A stretch of DNA of 64,000 nt, from contig NZ_QWEG01000005.1 of NCBI RefSeq assembly GCF_003515685.1, positions 186,001 through 250,000 of the forward strand, given 5' to 3'. This document shows positions 41,647 to 51,008 of the stretch, in pieces (position 1 is the stretch's first letter; each line of letters starts with the position of its first letter). This DNA is from Neobacillus notoginsengisoli. Lineage in GTDB: Bacteria; Bacillota; Bacilli; Bacillales; Cytobacillaceae. A program made the position numbers and the translations under genes. Under the pieces are notes generated by a model. The model saw only the letters and a list, made by a program, of their open reading frames with translations. It did no database searches and was not told the origin of the DNA.

Positions 41647-42834
41647 TTGAGTAAAGCTAATGCATTTAAACGCATTTTTTTGGTTGTAATGGATTCGGTC
41701 GGGATTGGTGAAGCTCCTGATGCCGAAAAATTCGGTGATAAAGGGTCTGACACTTTCGGCCATATTGCTGAAGCAATGAATGGACTGAATATGCCGAACA
41801 TGGAAAAGCTTGGTTTAAGCAACATCAAGGAAATCAAGGGCATAAATAAGCAAGAAAAGCCGTTGGCTTTCTATACGAAGATGCAGGAAGCATCGAATGG
41901 AAAGGACACAATGACAGGTCATTGGGAAATCATGGGCTTGAACATCCAGACACCTTTCCGAGTATTTCCGGAAGGATTCCCGGATGAGTTACTATCCGAC
42001 CTTGAATCCCGTACAGGCAGAAAAATCATTGGTAACAAGCCTGCAAGTGGCACAGCCATCCTTGATGAGCTTGGCGAGGAACATATGAAAACCGGTGCGC
42101 TGATCGTTTATACCTCTGCCGATTCAGTCCTCCAAATTGCCGCGCATGAGGAGGTCGTTCCTATTGATGAATTGTACAAAATTTGTGAAATCGCCAGGGA
42201 ACTGACACTGGATGAAAAATACATGGTCGGACGAATTATTGCGAGGCCTTTTGTTGGCGAACCTGGTAACTTTAAAAGGACGGCAAACAGGCATGACTAT
42301 GCCTTGAAGCCATTTGGGCGCACGGTCATGAATGAACTGAAGGATGCTGGCTTAGACGTCATTGCAATAGGCAAAATTTCGGATATTTATGATGGCGAGG
42401 GTGTGACACAATCACTTCGGACTGTTTCCAATATGGATGGCATGGATAAACTCATCCAAACATTGGATATGGACTTTACGGGGCTCAGCTTCCTAAATTT
42501 GGTTGACTTTGATGCACTTTACGGGCACCGCCGCGACCCAATCGGATATGGAAAAGCGCTCGAGGAATATGACGCCCGCCTAACGGAAGTGTTTGATAAG
42601 CTCCAAGACGATGATTTATTAATTATCACAGCGGACCACGGGAACGATCCAGTACACCCTGGAACAGATCACACAAGGGAATACGTACCGCTTCTCGTTT
42701 ATTCAAAGAAAATGAATGGCGGAAAAGAACTTCCAATCCGCGACACATTCGCTGACATAGGGGCAACCGTTGCAGAAAACTTCAACACAAAATTGCCTGA
42801 ATTCGGCAAAAGCTTCTTGCAGGAAATCAAGTAA
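41647..42834 (+). CDS. drm: Phosphopentomutase
   Basis: Converts ribose/deoxyribose 1-phosphate to 5-phosphate in nucleoside catabolism. The 395-aa alkaline-phosphatase-superfamily protein has the metal-site motif [14 protein letters not shown] near the N-terminus, the phosphoacceptor Thr in [13 protein letters not shown] (about 90) and [17 protein letters not shown] near the C-terminus. The start is TTG 41647 behind GGAGGAAGG. It is grouped with pyrimidine phosphorylase, 160 bases downstream. Confidence 0.93.
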   Translation: MSKANAFKRIFLVVMDSVGIGEAPDAEKFGDKGSDTFGHIAEAMNGLNMPNMEKLGLSNIKEIKGINKQEKPLAFYTKMQEASNGKDTMTGHWEIMGLNIQTPFRVFPEGFPDELLSDLESRTGRKIIGNKPASGTAILDELGEEHMKTGALIVYTSADSVLQIAAHEEVVPIDELYKICEIARELTLDEKYMVGRIIARPFVGEPGNFKRTANRHDYALKPFGRTVMNELKDAGLDVIAIGKISDIYDGEGVTQSLRTVSNMDGMDKLIQTLDMDFTGLSFLNLVDFDALYGHRRDPIGYGKALEEYDARLTEVFDKLQDDDLLIITADHGNDPVHPGTDHTREYVPLLVYSKKMNGGKELPIRDTFADIGATVAENFNTKLPEFGKSFLQEIK

Positions 42835-42871
42835 AATAGAACAAAGAACCGATGATTTAGCAGGCGGGAAA

Positions 42872-42958
42872 AAGGGAAAAACAGAAAAGGGAACTTTAAT
42901 AAGGCTTTCTGAAATGGAAATTCACAGTCGAGTTGAAGCTTTCCCTTTCTGTTTAAAT
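42872..42958 (+). other. Long-loop hairpin between drm and pdp
   Basis: AACAGAAAAGGGAA near 42880 pairs with TTCCCTTTCTGTT near 42945 across a loop of about 50 bases. This region lies where many Bacillus carry purine nucleoside phosphorylase (pupG). It could be a regulatory RNA structure or scar from gene loss. Confidence 0.35.
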
Positions 42959-42993
42959 TTGCAGTAAAAATACATGAATTGTGGGTGAATCAT

Positions 42994-44298
42994 ATGAGAA
43001 TGGTAGATTTAATTGAAAAAAAGCGGGACGGATTGGAGCTATCAACAGAAGAGGTCAATTATTTTATTAAAGGATACACGGAAGGTTCCATACCTGACTA
43101 TCAAGTAAGCGCAATCATGATGGCGATCTACTTTAACGGAATGACAGAAAGAGAACGGGCCGATTTAACAATGGCTATGGTCGAGTCTGGTGATCAAATC
43201 GATCTGTCAGAGATTGAGGGTGTGAAAGTCGATAAACACTCTACAGGAGGAGTCGGCGATACGACAACACTCGTCCTTGGCCCGCTTGTTGCGGCAGTTG
43301 ACGTTCCTGTAGCAAAAATGTCCGGGCGCGGCCTCGGTCATACAGGGGGCACCATTGATAAATTGGAATCAGTTTCCGGTTTTCATGTGGAAATTGAGAA
43401 TGCCGAATTTATTGACTTAGTAAACAAAAATAAAATTGCAGTCATCGGCCAGAGTGGAAATCTAACACCAGCAGATAAAAAACTTTACGCCCTTCGTGAC
43501 GTGACTGCTACAGTTAACAGCATCCCACTCATTGCAAGCTCAATTATGAGTAAAAAAATTGCCGCCGGCGCCGATGCAATTGTCCTGGATGTAAAAACAG
43601 GCGCGGGCGCATTTATGAAAACGCTTGATGATTCGAGGGAACTGGCAAAAGCAATGGTGCGAATCGGCAATAATGTAGGCCGCAAAACAATGGCGGTGAT
43701 TTCTGACATGAGCCAGCCGCTCGGGTTTGCGATTGGCAATGCACTTGAAGTAAAAGAAGCGATTGATACATTAAGAGGGGAAGGGCCTAAAGACCTTACC
43801 GAACTCTGCCTGACCCTTGGCAGTCATATGGTTTATGTCTCCGGGAAAGCTTCTTCTCTTGCCGAGGCAAGAGCGATGCTTGAAAATGCAATTAAAGATG
43901 GTTCGGCCCTTGAAAAGATGAAACAATTTCTTTCCTCACAAGGCGGGGACGGTTCGATTGTCGATGATTTATCAAAGCTCCCGCAAGCGAAATATATTTT
44001 TGAATTGGAAGCTGAAGAAGATGGCTATGTTTCAGAAATCATAGCCGATCAAGTTGGAACAGCCGCGATGCTTCTCGGAGCGGGCCGTGCGACAAAGGAG
44101 TCGGAAATCGACCTTGCTGTTGGGATTCTCTTAAGGAAAAAGATTGGCGACCAAGTTAAAAAAGGAGAATCGCTCGCAACCATCCATAGTAACTTCGAAG
44201 ATATCGCACAAGTGAAACAAAAGCTCACCCAAAGCATTAAACTGTCCGAAACCAAACCAGAAACACCAACTCTCATCCACGAAGAAATTACAGAATAA
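42994..44298 (+). CDS. pdp: Pyrimidine-nucleoside phosphorylase
   Basis: Phosphorolyses uridine and deoxyuridine/thymidine to base and (deoxy)ribose 1-phosphate, feeding drm. The 434-aa protein begins [13 protein letters not shown] and has the family loop [21 protein letters not shown] and [17 protein letters not shown], then [11 protein letters not shown] use ATG 42994. A strong hairpin terminator follows. Confidence 0.93.
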   Translation: MRMVDLIEKKRDGLELSTEEVNYFIKGYTEGSIPDYQVSAIMMAIYFNGMTERERADLTMAMVESGDQIDLSEIEGVKVDKHSTGGVGDTTTLVLGPLVAAVDVPVAKMSGRGLGHTGGTIDKLESVSGFHVEIENAEFIDLVNKNKIAVIGQSGNLTPADKKLYALRDVTATVNSIPLIASSIMSKKIAAGADAIVLDVKTGAGAFMKTLDDSRELAKAMVRIGNNVGRKTMAVISDMSQPLGFAIGNALEVKEAIDTLRGEGPKDLTELCLTLGSHMVYVSGKASSLAEARAMLENAIKDGSALEKMKQFLSSQGGDGSIVDDLSKLPQAKYIFELEAEEDGYVSEIIADQVGTAAMLLGAGRATKESEIDLAVGILLRKKIGDQVKKGESLATIHSNFEDIAQVKQKLTQSIKLSETKPETPTLIHEEITE

Positions 44299-44325
44299 AC
44301 ACCAAGACTCCGATAGTTCACTTTC

Positions 44326-44372
44326 AAAGCAGAAGCAAACTGCCGTTTTCGGTCGCTTGCTTCTGCTTTTTT
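44326..44372 (+). terminator. Terminator of pdp
   Basis: AAAGCAGAAGCAA pairs with TTGCTTCTGCTTT over a 14-base loop, followed by TTTTTTG. It lies just before the dacF promoter. Confidence 0.8.
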
Positions 44373-44385
44373 GTGTTTCCTCATT

Positions 44386-44414
44386 GTATAAAACAACCAT
44401 TTTTGGAAAAAATG
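44386..44414 (+). promoter_or_regulatory. Sigma-F/G promoter of dacF
   Basis: GTATA at 44386-44390, 14 bases, then GGAAAAAATG at 44405-44414, a match to GG-N2-A-N-A-N-TR. It fits the late forespore promoter known upstream of dacF in B. subtilis; here spacing is 14 bases. Confidence 0.6.
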
Positions 44415-44443
44415 GAGCGTATAAAGAATGGAGGGTTATGTAC

Positions 44444-45613
44444 ATGAAACGATTAAGTTCAATAATGCTGGCAGGAATCCTTTCACTTACAATTGTTTTG
44501 CCGGGGGTGTCCGCGCAGGAAACAAAAAATACGGACCTTGCCAAGGATGTCAGGTCGGCCATTCTGATAGAAAGGGATACCGGTACTGTCCTTTATGAGA
44601 AAAACAGCCAGGAGGCGCTTCCCCCCGCTAGCATGACAAAGGTTATGACGATGCTCCTCATTATGGAGGCAATGGATCGGGGCAAGCTTGATATTAATGA
44701 AAAAATCAGGGCAAGCGAATATGCAGCTTCGATGGGAGGTTCACAGATTTTCCTTGAGGCCGGCGAAGAGATGACGACAAGGGAATTGCTAAAAGGGATC
44801 GCGATTGGTTCGGGGAATGATGCTTCCGTAGCCATGGCTGAAAGAATTGCCGGATCGGAAGAAGCATTTGTCGATATGATGAATAAAAAGAGTAAGGAGC
44901 TCGGGCTAAAAAATACGGTTTTCAAGAACACGACAGGGCTGCCAGCTGAAGGCCATGTCAGCACAGCCGCCGATATGGCTGTAATGGCAAAAGAACTTTT
45001 AAAATATGAGGATATCACCAAATATACCGGAATGTATGAAGCGTATTTGCGCGAAAATACAGATAAAAAGTTCTGGCTTGTGAACACAAATAAGCTCGTC
45101 CGCTTTTATCCCGGGGTGGATGGATTAAAAACGGGTTTTACTGCTGAAGCGAAATATTGCCTTACCGCTTCAGCACAAAAGAATGGTATGAGGGTAATAG
45201 CTGTTGTGTTTGGGGCGCCAACTTCAAAAGCGCGCAACGCGCAAATTTCAAAAATGTTCGATTATGCTTTCGGCCATTATGAGACACATCCTTTATTTCA
45301 AAGGAATGTAGCAGTAGGCCAGGCTCAAATTAGTAAAGGCAGCATGAAAAAGATTGAGGCTGTCACAAGTGAGCCAATTTCAATTTTGACAAAAAAAGGG
45401 GAAAAAACAGCGGATATACAAAAAGTTATATCGATTAAGAAAAACTTGAATGCCCCTCTAAACAAAGGTGACAAGGTGGGTACGATCAAAATAATAAAAG
45501 ATGGAAAGGTACTCCAGGAACGTGCGTTAGTATCGAACCAAACTGTTAAAAAGGCGGACTGGTGGACGCTCTATAAAAGGACGATGGGAATGTTTACGAG
45601 AGCCGGCCAATAG
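44444..45613 (+). CDS. dacF: D-alanyl-D-alanine carboxypeptidase DacF
   Basis: Penicillin-binding protein that trims stem peptides of forespore peptidoglycan, 389 aa. It has a signal peptide, the SxxK motif in ASMTKVMTMLLI (Ser at about 64), SxN in GSGNDASVAMAE, and the KTG in DGLKTGFTAEAKY. A C-terminal beta domain follows. ATG 44444 lies at a good distance from GGAGGG. It precedes spoIIAA, with which it may be read through late in sporulation, as in B. subtilis. Confidence 0.92.
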   Translation: MKRLSSIMLAGILSLTIVLPGVSAQETKNTDLAKDVRSAILIERDTGTVLYEKNSQEALPPASMTKVMTMLLIMEAMDRGKLDINEKIRASEYAASMGGSQIFLEAGEEMTTRELLKGIAIGSGNDASVAMAERIAGSEEAFVDMMNKKSKELGLKNTVFKNTTGLPAEGHVSTAADMAVMAKELLKYEDITKYTGMYEAYLRENTDKKFWLVNTNKLVRFYPGVDGLKTGFTAEAKYCLTASAQKNGMRVIAVVFGAPTSKARNAQISKMFDYAFGHYETHPLFQRNVAVGQAQISKGSMKKIEAVTSEPISILTKKGEKTADIQKVISIKKNLNAPLNKGDKVGTIKIIKDGKVLQERALVSNQTVKKADWWTLYKRTMGMFTRAGQ

Positions 45614-45678
45614 GCGTCTGTCGAATTAAAAATATATTCCACTTTCTTTAGCGAATAGCCACTAGTTTTGTCCGTGGT

Positions 45679-45706
45679 GAAGGATTTAGGCGTAGTGATA
45701 TCGAAT
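45679..45706 (+). promoter_or_regulatory. Sigma-H promoter of the spoIIA operon
   Basis: GAAGGATTT at 45679-45687, 12 bases, then ATCGAAT at 45700-45706. This matches both the -35 (RNAGGAWWW) and -10 (RNNGAAT) sigma-H elements exactly, about 97 bases before spoIIAA. It matches the known control of this operon by sigma-H and Spo0A. Confidence 0.75.
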
Positions 45707-45802
45707 TGACTCACTGTAAGGCAGCCAGCCCGGAATTAAGCGGGCTACATTGGCCTGGGTAAACAGGCAAATAGGCATAGTTTATGATAGGAGGCCGGGA
45801 CA

Positions 45803-46153
45803 GTGAGTCTGAACATTGAAATGGAAGTGAAAGGCGAAGTACTATGCATCCGGTTAAGCGGGGAGCTTGATCACCATACTGCGGAGGGGCTGCGCACAAA
45901 CGCAACCGAAGCAATCGAGGCGCATGGCATTCGTCATATTGTATTGAACCTTGAAGGGCTGTCATTTATGGACAGTTCAGGGCTAGGGGTTATATTGGGC
46001 CGGTACAAACAGTTGAAGCAGCTTCACGGGGAATTGGTCGTATGCGCAGTTACCCCTTCTGTTGAAAGGCTGCTTGAAATGTCGGGACTCTTTAAAATTA
46101 TCAGAATGGAACCAACAGAAGAGTATGCACTTCTGAGACTGGGGGTTGCCTAA
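45803..46153 (+). CDS. spoIIAA: Anti-sigma-F factor antagonist SpoIIAA
   Basis: Dephosphorylated SpoIIAA binds SpoIIAB and frees sigma-F in the forespore. The 116-aa STAS-domain protein has the phosphorylatable serine in [14 protein letters not shown] (about residue 58). The start is GTG 45803 behind GGAGGC. Its stop overlaps the spoIIAB start. Confidence 0.93.
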   Translation: MSLNIEMEVKGEVLCIRLSGELDHHTAEGLRTNATEAIEAHGIRHIVLNLEGLSFMDSSGLGVILGRYKQLKQLHGELVVCAVTPSVERLLEMSGLFKIIRMEPTEEYALLRLGVA

Positions 46154-46593
46154 TGAGAAATGAAATGAGCCTGCAGTTCCGTGCGTTAAGCCAGAACGAG
46201 TCGTTCGCAAGGGTCACCGTCGCTGCTTTCATTGCCCAGCTGGATCCTACCATGGATCAGTTAACTGAACTGAAAACAGTTGTTTCAGAAGCAGTGACAA
46301 ATGCAATCATTCATGGATATGACAATCATCCCGACGGTATCGTCCATATTGATGTCGCTATTGAAGGTGAATGGGCCGAAATTACTATTTGGGATAAAGG
46401 AAAAGGTATCGGCGATGTGGAAGAAGCCCGCCAGCCTCTTTTTACAACCAAGCCTGAATTGGAAAGGTCGGGTATGGGTTTTACGATTATGGAAAATTTT
46501 ATGGATGAGGTAGAAATTCAATCTGAAGAGGGCAAAGGAACAACCGTCCGCATGCGCAAGAACTTATCCCGAAGCAAGATGCTTTGCAATTAA
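46153..46593 (+). CDS. spoIIAB: Anti-sigma-F factor SpoIIAB
   Basis: Protein kinase and anti-sigma factor of the GHKL family that holds sigma-F inactive and phosphorylates SpoIIAA. The 146-aa protein has the N box [14 protein letters not shown], the G1 box WDKGKGIGD, and the G2-type [11 protein letters not shown]. It overlaps SpoIIAA by a few bases and is followed by sigF after 12 bases. Confidence 0.94.
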   Translation: MRNEMSLQFRALSQNESFARVTVAAFIAQLDPTMDQLTELKTVVSEAVTNAIIHGYDNHPDGIVHIDVAIEGEWAEITIWDKGKGIGDVEEARQPLFTTKPELERSGMGFTIMENFMDEVEIQSEEGKGTTVRMRKNLSRSKMLCN

Positions 46594-46605
46594 GGAGACC
46601 CGCCT

Positions 46606-47364
46606 ATGGATGTTGAGGTCAAAAAAGATCGTAGCCAACCGTTTCTTAAGGACCATGAGGTAAAAGACTTAATTAAGAGGAGCCATGAGGGAGACCAGGG
46701 CGCACGGGATATGATTGTCGAAAAAAACATGAGGCTTGTCTGGTCTGTCGTTCAGCGATTTATCAATCGGGGATATGACCCCGATGATCTTTTTCAAATT
46801 GGCTGTATCGGCTTGTTGAAATCAGTTGATAAATTCGATTTGTCCTTCGATGTTAAGTTTTCTACCTATGCTGTTCCGATGATTATTGGAGAAATTCAGC
46901 GCTTTATCAGAGATGATGGAACGGTTAAAGTAAGCCGCTCCTTAAAGGAAACTGGCAATAAGATCCGCCGTGCCAGGGAAGAATTATCGAAAGACCTTGG
47001 CAGAACACCGACTGTAAATGAACTGTCAGCCCATCTTGGTCTTACGCCGGAGGAAATTGTTCTTGCGCAGGAAGCCGCGAGAACTCCTGCATCCATCCAC
47101 GAAACAGTTTATGAAAATGACGGTGATCCTATTACTCTGCTCGACCAGATTGATGACGGCAATGAAGGTAAATGGTTTGATAAAATTGCCCTCAAGGAAG
47201 CGATTGCCGAACTCGATGAGCGGGAAAAATTGATCGTTTATTTAAGGTATTACAAAGACCAAACACAGTCTGAAGTAGCCCAGCGGCTGGGGATTTCCCA
47301 GGTACAGGTTTCAAGGCTGGAAAAGAAAATATTGCAGCAAATGAAGAGCCATATGGATCAATGA
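46606..47364 (+). CDS. sigF: RNA polymerase sigma factor SigF
   Basis: Forespore-specific sigma factor, 252 aa. Region 2 reads DDLFQIGCIGLLKSVDKFD and continues through the -10 binding helix (FSTYAVPMIIGEIQRFIRDD), and region 4 has the helix-turn-helix QSEVAQRLGISQVQVSRLEKK. It is the third gene of spoIIA. A 12-bp perfect stem terminator overlaps its stop codon. Confidence 0.95.
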   Translation: MDVEVKKDRSQPFLKDHEVKDLIKRSHEGDQGARDMIVEKNMRLVWSVVQRFINRGYDPDDLFQIGCIGLLKSVDKFDLSFDVKFSTYAVPMIIGEIQRFIRDDGTVKVSRSLKETGNKIRRAREELSKDLGRTPTVNELSAHLGLTPEEIVLAQEAARTPASIHETVYENDGDPITLLDQIDDGNEGKWFDKIALKEAIAELDEREKLIVYLRYYKDQTQSEVAQRLGISQVQVSRLEKKILQQMKSHMDQ

Positions 47365-47386
47365 ATCCATATGGCTTTATTTTTTG
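47347..47386 (+). terminator. Terminator of the spoIIA operon
   Basis: AGCCATATGGAT and ATCCATATGGCT form a perfect 12-bp stem around the sigF stop codon, followed by TTATTTTTTG. Confidence 0.85.
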
Positions 47387-47423
47387 AGACATAATAAATT
47401 TTGTATATCTCGAAAAGTTTGTA

Positions 47424-47666
47424 ATCTAGCTCCAGCGCCTAGCCCCTCGAGGTCTTAAGCCGATTCCCTCCGGAGGGCAGGCCCGTCCTCGGAAATGCTC
47501 GCATTTCCTTCGTGCGTGGGTGAATTCTGGGATGCCATTCAGTGTCCTGCGGGACTCGTCTTAAGCTTGGCTACGCTTCGCTCGCATTAAGGGCGACTAA
47601 GGTTTTGCTAGGGCAAAACCAAGTCTTTCTATATCGGGGCTGAACAAGGCGCTTGTGCTTTTTAAT
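47424..47666. repeat. Dispersed intergenic repeat (CTCCAGCGCCTAGCCC type)
   Basis: About 240 GC-rich bases starting CTAGCTCCAGCGCCTAGCCC and ending near AAGGCGCTTGTGCTTTTTAA. I recognise the ends from intergenic repeats in many Bacillaceae genomes. Many internal inverted segments suggest a folded non-coding element. It fills the space between sigF and the spoVAA promoter; no ORF of note. Confidence 0.6.
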
Positions 47667-47682
47667 CGGTAATTATTGGCTA

Positions 47683-47712
47683 TCATGAGTGGGTGCCATT
47701 AGTACCATACTA
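47683..47712 (+). promoter_or_regulatory. Sigma-G promoter of the spoVA operon
   Basis: TCATG at 47683-47687, 18 bases, then CATACTA at 47706-47712, a match to the sigma-G -10 consensus CATNMTA. It places transcription start near 47719, which excludes the in-frame GTG at 47689 as the spoVAA start. Confidence 0.6.
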
Positions 47713-47748
47713 GCAATACAAGGAAAACAATGTCTGGAAGTGAGTGTT

Positions 47749-48372
47749 TTGGAAAAAACGGTCTACATTCGCATGAGAAACAGAATTCTCGTCCAGCCTG
47801 GCCAGGACTTATCCATTGGCGATATCGCGCAAGTCCTTGCGCCCGAAAGTCTTGTGGCAGCAATAAAAAAAATGGACATTTATCAAGTTACTCAAAAAGA
47901 TAGCAATTTTGTCGTTATTGATGCCATGAAGGTAATTAAAAAGATAACAGGAGCCTTCCCGGATGCCGATATACAAGCAGTAGGCCCGGCACAAACATTG
48001 ATAGAAGTTGTGGTGAAAAATAGAAAAAGGCTTTCCTTCTCTTTCTTTATTTTGATTTGGCTTTTATTATTTTTCGGCTCGGCCATGGCGATTATGAACT
48101 TTCATGATGATGTAAGCATGAAAAGTGTCCAATCTAAGCTCTATACCATCATTACTGGTGAAAAGTCCGAAAAGCCGCTATTATTTCAAATTCCTTACTC
48201 CTTAGGTCTAGGGGTGGGGATGGTTTTATTTTTCAACCATATTTTCAAAAAGAGGATAAATGAAGAGCCCAGCCCACTTGAAGTCGAGATGTTTAATTAT
48301 CAGCAGGCGCTCGATTCGTATGTCATCCTCCACGAAAATAAGGAGAGCATGAAACGGCTTGACAACGATTGA
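47749..48372 (+). CDS. spoVAA: Stage V sporulation protein AA
   Basis: Membrane protein of the SpoVA channel that moves Ca-dipicolinate. The 207-aa protein has an N-terminal soluble domain starting EKTVYIRMRNRILVQPGQDL and two membrane helices (about 110-130 and 165-180). I place the start at TTG 47749, after GGAAGTGAG and downstream of the sigma-G promoter; B. subtilis SpoVAA is about the same length. It overlaps spoVAB by 14 bases. Confidence 0.88.
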   Translation: MEKTVYIRMRNRILVQPGQDLSIGDIAQVLAPESLVAAIKKMDIYQVTQKDSNFVVIDAMKVIKKITGAFPDADIQAVGPAQTLIEVVVKNRKRLSFSFFILIWLLLFFGSAMAIMNFHDDVSMKSVQSKLYTIITGEKSEKPLLFQIPYSLGLGVGMVLFFNHIFKKRINEEPSPLEVEMFNYQQALDSYVILHENKESMKRLDND

Positions 48373-48784
48373 GGTCGTTTTCACGTTATTTATCGCTTTT
48401 AGCGGCGGCTTGGCGGTAGGTTCGGGCTATGTAGCATTCCTTACAGTGCTTGGCATTCTCCCGCGTCTGGCACAAATTTCAAAGACAGCAGACAAAATTG
48501 TCTGGTATGAAGCGGCGATCATTTTAGGAACGATGGCTGGCATATACGGAGGGCTTAGAGACCCGGTTTTAGGGATATCCCCCTATTTCCTCCTAATTAT
48601 GGGGCTGGCAGGCGGAATTTTTGTTGGATTGATTGCGGGAGCGCTAGCGGAGGTTCTAAATGTAATTCCTATATTGGCAAAAAGGCTGAATATTGATGGG
48701 AAAATTATTGTCCTTTTAATGGCAGTTGTTTTTGGCAAAATATTTGGTTCTCTTTTTCAATGGCTTTACTTTATTAGACAGTAA
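48359..48784 (+). CDS. spoVAB: Stage V sporulation protein AB
   Basis: A 141-aa membrane protein with four hydrophobic helices, opening TTIEVVFTLFIAFSGGLAVGSG. Together with SpoVAA it forms part of the dipicolinate transport complex. The start is TTG 48359, inside the end of spoVAA. The next gene is a SpoVAEa-type protein 28 bases on; SpoVAC, AD and AEb, which come here in B. subtilis, are absent. Confidence 0.88.
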   Translation: MTTIEVVFTLFIAFSGGLAVGSGYVAFLTVLGILPRLAQISKTADKIVWYEAAIILGTMAGIYGGLRDPVLGISPYFLLIMGLAGGIFVGLIAGALAEVLNVIPILAKRLNIDGKIIVLLMAVVFGKIFGSLFQWLYFIRQ

Positions 48785-48812
48785 AAACCCATGGAAGGAG
48801 TGATCTTGCTTC

Positions 48813-49382
48813 ATGACTAGGCGGGTTATTCTCGTTACCGATGGCGATGACTATGCAAAACGGGCTGTGGAATGTGTGGCTGAAGAAATCGGAGGGCGGG
48901 CCATTTCCCTTTCTGCGGGGAATCCATCCGTGCTTAGTGGGCCAGAAATAGTCCGATTAATTAAAATGGCGAAAAACGATCCTGTCTTTGTCATGTTTGA
49001 CGATAGCGGCCAGGCCGGGGAAGGGCCCGGAGAAACAGCCTTGAAATATGTAGCCGGCCATCCTGATATAGAGGTACTGGGCGTAATAGCCGTTGCCTCT
49101 AACGCACACCACTTGGAATGGACCAAGGTGGATGTGTGTATTGATAGGGAGGGAGAATTGACCTCAAGGGGAGTGGATAAATTCGGGATACAAGAGTTTG
49201 AAACCGGAAGAATTAATGGCGATACGGTCTACTGTCTGGACAGCCTGAAAGTGCCGATTATTGTGGGAATTGGGGATATAGGAAAAATGGCTCGGAAGGA
49301 CCATTACGAGTACGGTGCCCCTATTACAAAAAAAGCGGCCAAGCTTATTCTTGAAAGGAGCGGTTATTATGATAGGAAATGA
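48813..49382 (+). CDS. spoVAEA: Stage V sporulation protein AE (SpoVAEa)
   Basis: A soluble 189-aa protein, with the opening [20 protein letters not shown] and the motif [16 protein letters not shown], the pattern of SpoVAEa. Its role in dipicolinate uptake or germination is minor in B. subtilis. The following gene, spoVAF, starts 14 bases before this one ends, so the two are coupled. ATG 48813 follows GGAAGGAG. Confidence 0.85.
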   Translation: MTRRVILVTDGDDYAKRAVECVAEEIGGRAISLSAGNPSVLSGPEIVRLIKMAKNDPVFVMFDDSGQAGEGPGETALKYVAGHPDIEVLGVIAVASNAHHLEWTKVDVCIDREGELTSRGVDKFGIQEFETGRINGDTVYCLDSLKVPIIVGIGDIGKMARKDHYEYGAPITKKAAKLILERSGYYDRK

Positions 49383-50847
49383 GGAAAATAAAAAGCTGCT
49401 TCCAAAGTCTTTAACAGAAATTGAAAACTATATGAAGGAACGCGCGGGGCTCGGGAAAAGCTTCGACCTAGGGGTAAGAAAGCTCAAAATCCTTCGAAAA
49501 GATGTCCATTTTTACTATGTGAACGGCCTATGTGAAACCGCTTTTATTATAGAGATCCTAGAGGAACTAAATGAATCACATTCAAACGGGAAGCTAGCGA
49601 CAGGAATAATGGGCTATCTTGAACAAAATTTGGCCCATCAATCAGTGGAAAAACTCTATACGATGGAAAAACTTGTTCTGTCTGTTCTATCCGGCCTGAT
49701 TGTTTTCGTGATGGAGGGAGAAGGAATTGGGCTCTCGGTCGACACGAGGGGATATCCTGGGAGGCAACCCCAAGAACCCGATACTGAGAAAGTGGTCAGA
49801 GGATCAAGGGATGGTTTTGTTGAAAATATTATTCTTAATACTGCGCTGACAAGAAGGCGGATTCGGGATGAGCGTCTCCGCTTTGAATTAATTCATGTAG
49901 GGAAAAGATCCAAAACAGATATCGCCATCGGCTATATTGAAAACGTCGCAAATCCACTGCTTGTTTCAAGCATTCGCAAAGAGCTGGAAGGCATAAAAGT
50001 GGATGGCTTACCGATGGCGGATAAAACGATTGAAGAATTTATTGTAAGGCAAGGTTTCAATCCATATCCCCTTGTAAGGTATACAGAACGCGCGGATGTT
50101 GCATCTGTTCATCTTTTGGAGGGACATGTTTTGATTTACGTAGACACTTCACCGAGCGTTATTATTACGCCTGCAACCTATTTCCATCACGTACAGCATG
50201 CTGAGGAATACAGGCAGTCACCAGCCGTCGGAACATTTGTCCGCTGGTGCAGGTTTCTGGGAATACTATCTTCCATTGTCCTGCTGCCGTTATGGTACTT
50301 ATTTGTTGTTGAACCGGGGATGCTGCCTGAACACCTATCCTATATCGGCCCAAATGAAAAAAGCAGCATTCCGATCTTTGTACAGCTTTTGCTTGCGGAC
50401 TTGGGCATTGAATTTTTGAGAATCGCTGCAATCCATACGCCAACCCCTTTATCAACCGCCATGGGTTTAATTGCTGCGATACTGATTGGCCAAATTGCTA
50501 TAGATGTTGGTCTGTTCGTTCCAGAGGTCATCCTTTATGTTGCCGTTTCTGGGATAGGAACTTTTACAACGCCTAGCTATGAGCTGAGTGTCGCGAATAA
50601 AATAGTCAGATTCATGCTGTTAATAGTCGTTGCTATTTTTCATACCCCTGGCTTTGTCATAGCCACGACAATTTATTTATTGTTTCTTATCCAAATAAAA
50701 ACGTTTGGTACGCCTTACTTTTGGCCTTTTGTCCCGTTTGAACCAAAGGCTTGTATGCAGATCTTAATTAGAAGGGCTGTCCCGGGATCCATTCTCCGAC
50801 CAAAAATTATGAAGGCGGACAACCGCACCCGCCAGTCTGCCAAATAA
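49369..50847 (+). CDS. spoVAF: Stage V sporulation protein AF (GerA-like)
   Basis: A 492-aa relative of GerAA-type germinant receptor A subunits. A soluble N-terminal domain (to about 250) is followed by five membrane helices. Family motifs include [20 protein letters not shown] and [16 protein letters not shown]. SpoVAF speeds germination alongside the receptors. ATG 49369 follows AAAGGAGCGG. A terminator follows at 50915. Confidence 0.9.
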   Translation: MIGNEENKKLLPKSLTEIENYMKERAGLGKSFDLGVRKLKILRKDVHFYYVNGLCETAFIIEILEELNESHSNGKLATGIMGYLEQNLAHQSVEKLYTMEKLVLSVLSGLIVFVMEGEGIGLSVDTRGYPGRQPQEPDTEKVVRGSRDGFVENIILNTALTRRRIRDERLRFELIHVGKRSKTDIAIGYIENVANPLLVSSIRKELEGIKVDGLPMADKTIEEFIVRQGFNPYPLVRYTERADVASVHLLEGHVLIYVDTSPSVIITPATYFHHVQHAEEYRQSPAVGTFVRWCRFLGILSSIVLLPLWYLFVVEPGMLPEHLSYIGPNEKSSIPIFVQLLLADLGIEFLRIAAIHTPTPLSTAMGLIAAILIGQIAIDVGLFVPEVILYVAVSGIGTFTTPSYELSVANKIVRFMLLIVVAIFHTPGFVIATTIYLLFLIQIKTFGTPYFWPFVPFEPKACMQILIRRAVPGSILRPKIMKADNRTRQSAK

Positions 50848-50914
50848 CGATTATTGCGGATTGGCACATGCTATGGTAAAGTATTTTTAATTAAAAGGGA
50901 CGGGAATCTTTATC

Positions 50915-50946
50915 AGACAGAACCATCCTGGGGCCTGTCTTTTTTC
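50915..50946 (+). terminator. Terminator of the spoVA operon
   Basis: AGACAG pairs with CTGTCT with further GG/CC pairing inside, followed by TTTTTTC, between spoVAF and lysA. Confidence 0.65.
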
Positions 50947-51008
50947 TTTATCCCGAATATCCATATGACACTTTACTTGATGCGATTCTTAACAGGGAGA
51001 GGGATTAT

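Noticed and set aside
50848-51008. Lysine riboswitch upstream of lysA
   Set aside because: The interval is too short and holds only a terminator of the previous operon; no L-box features were seen.
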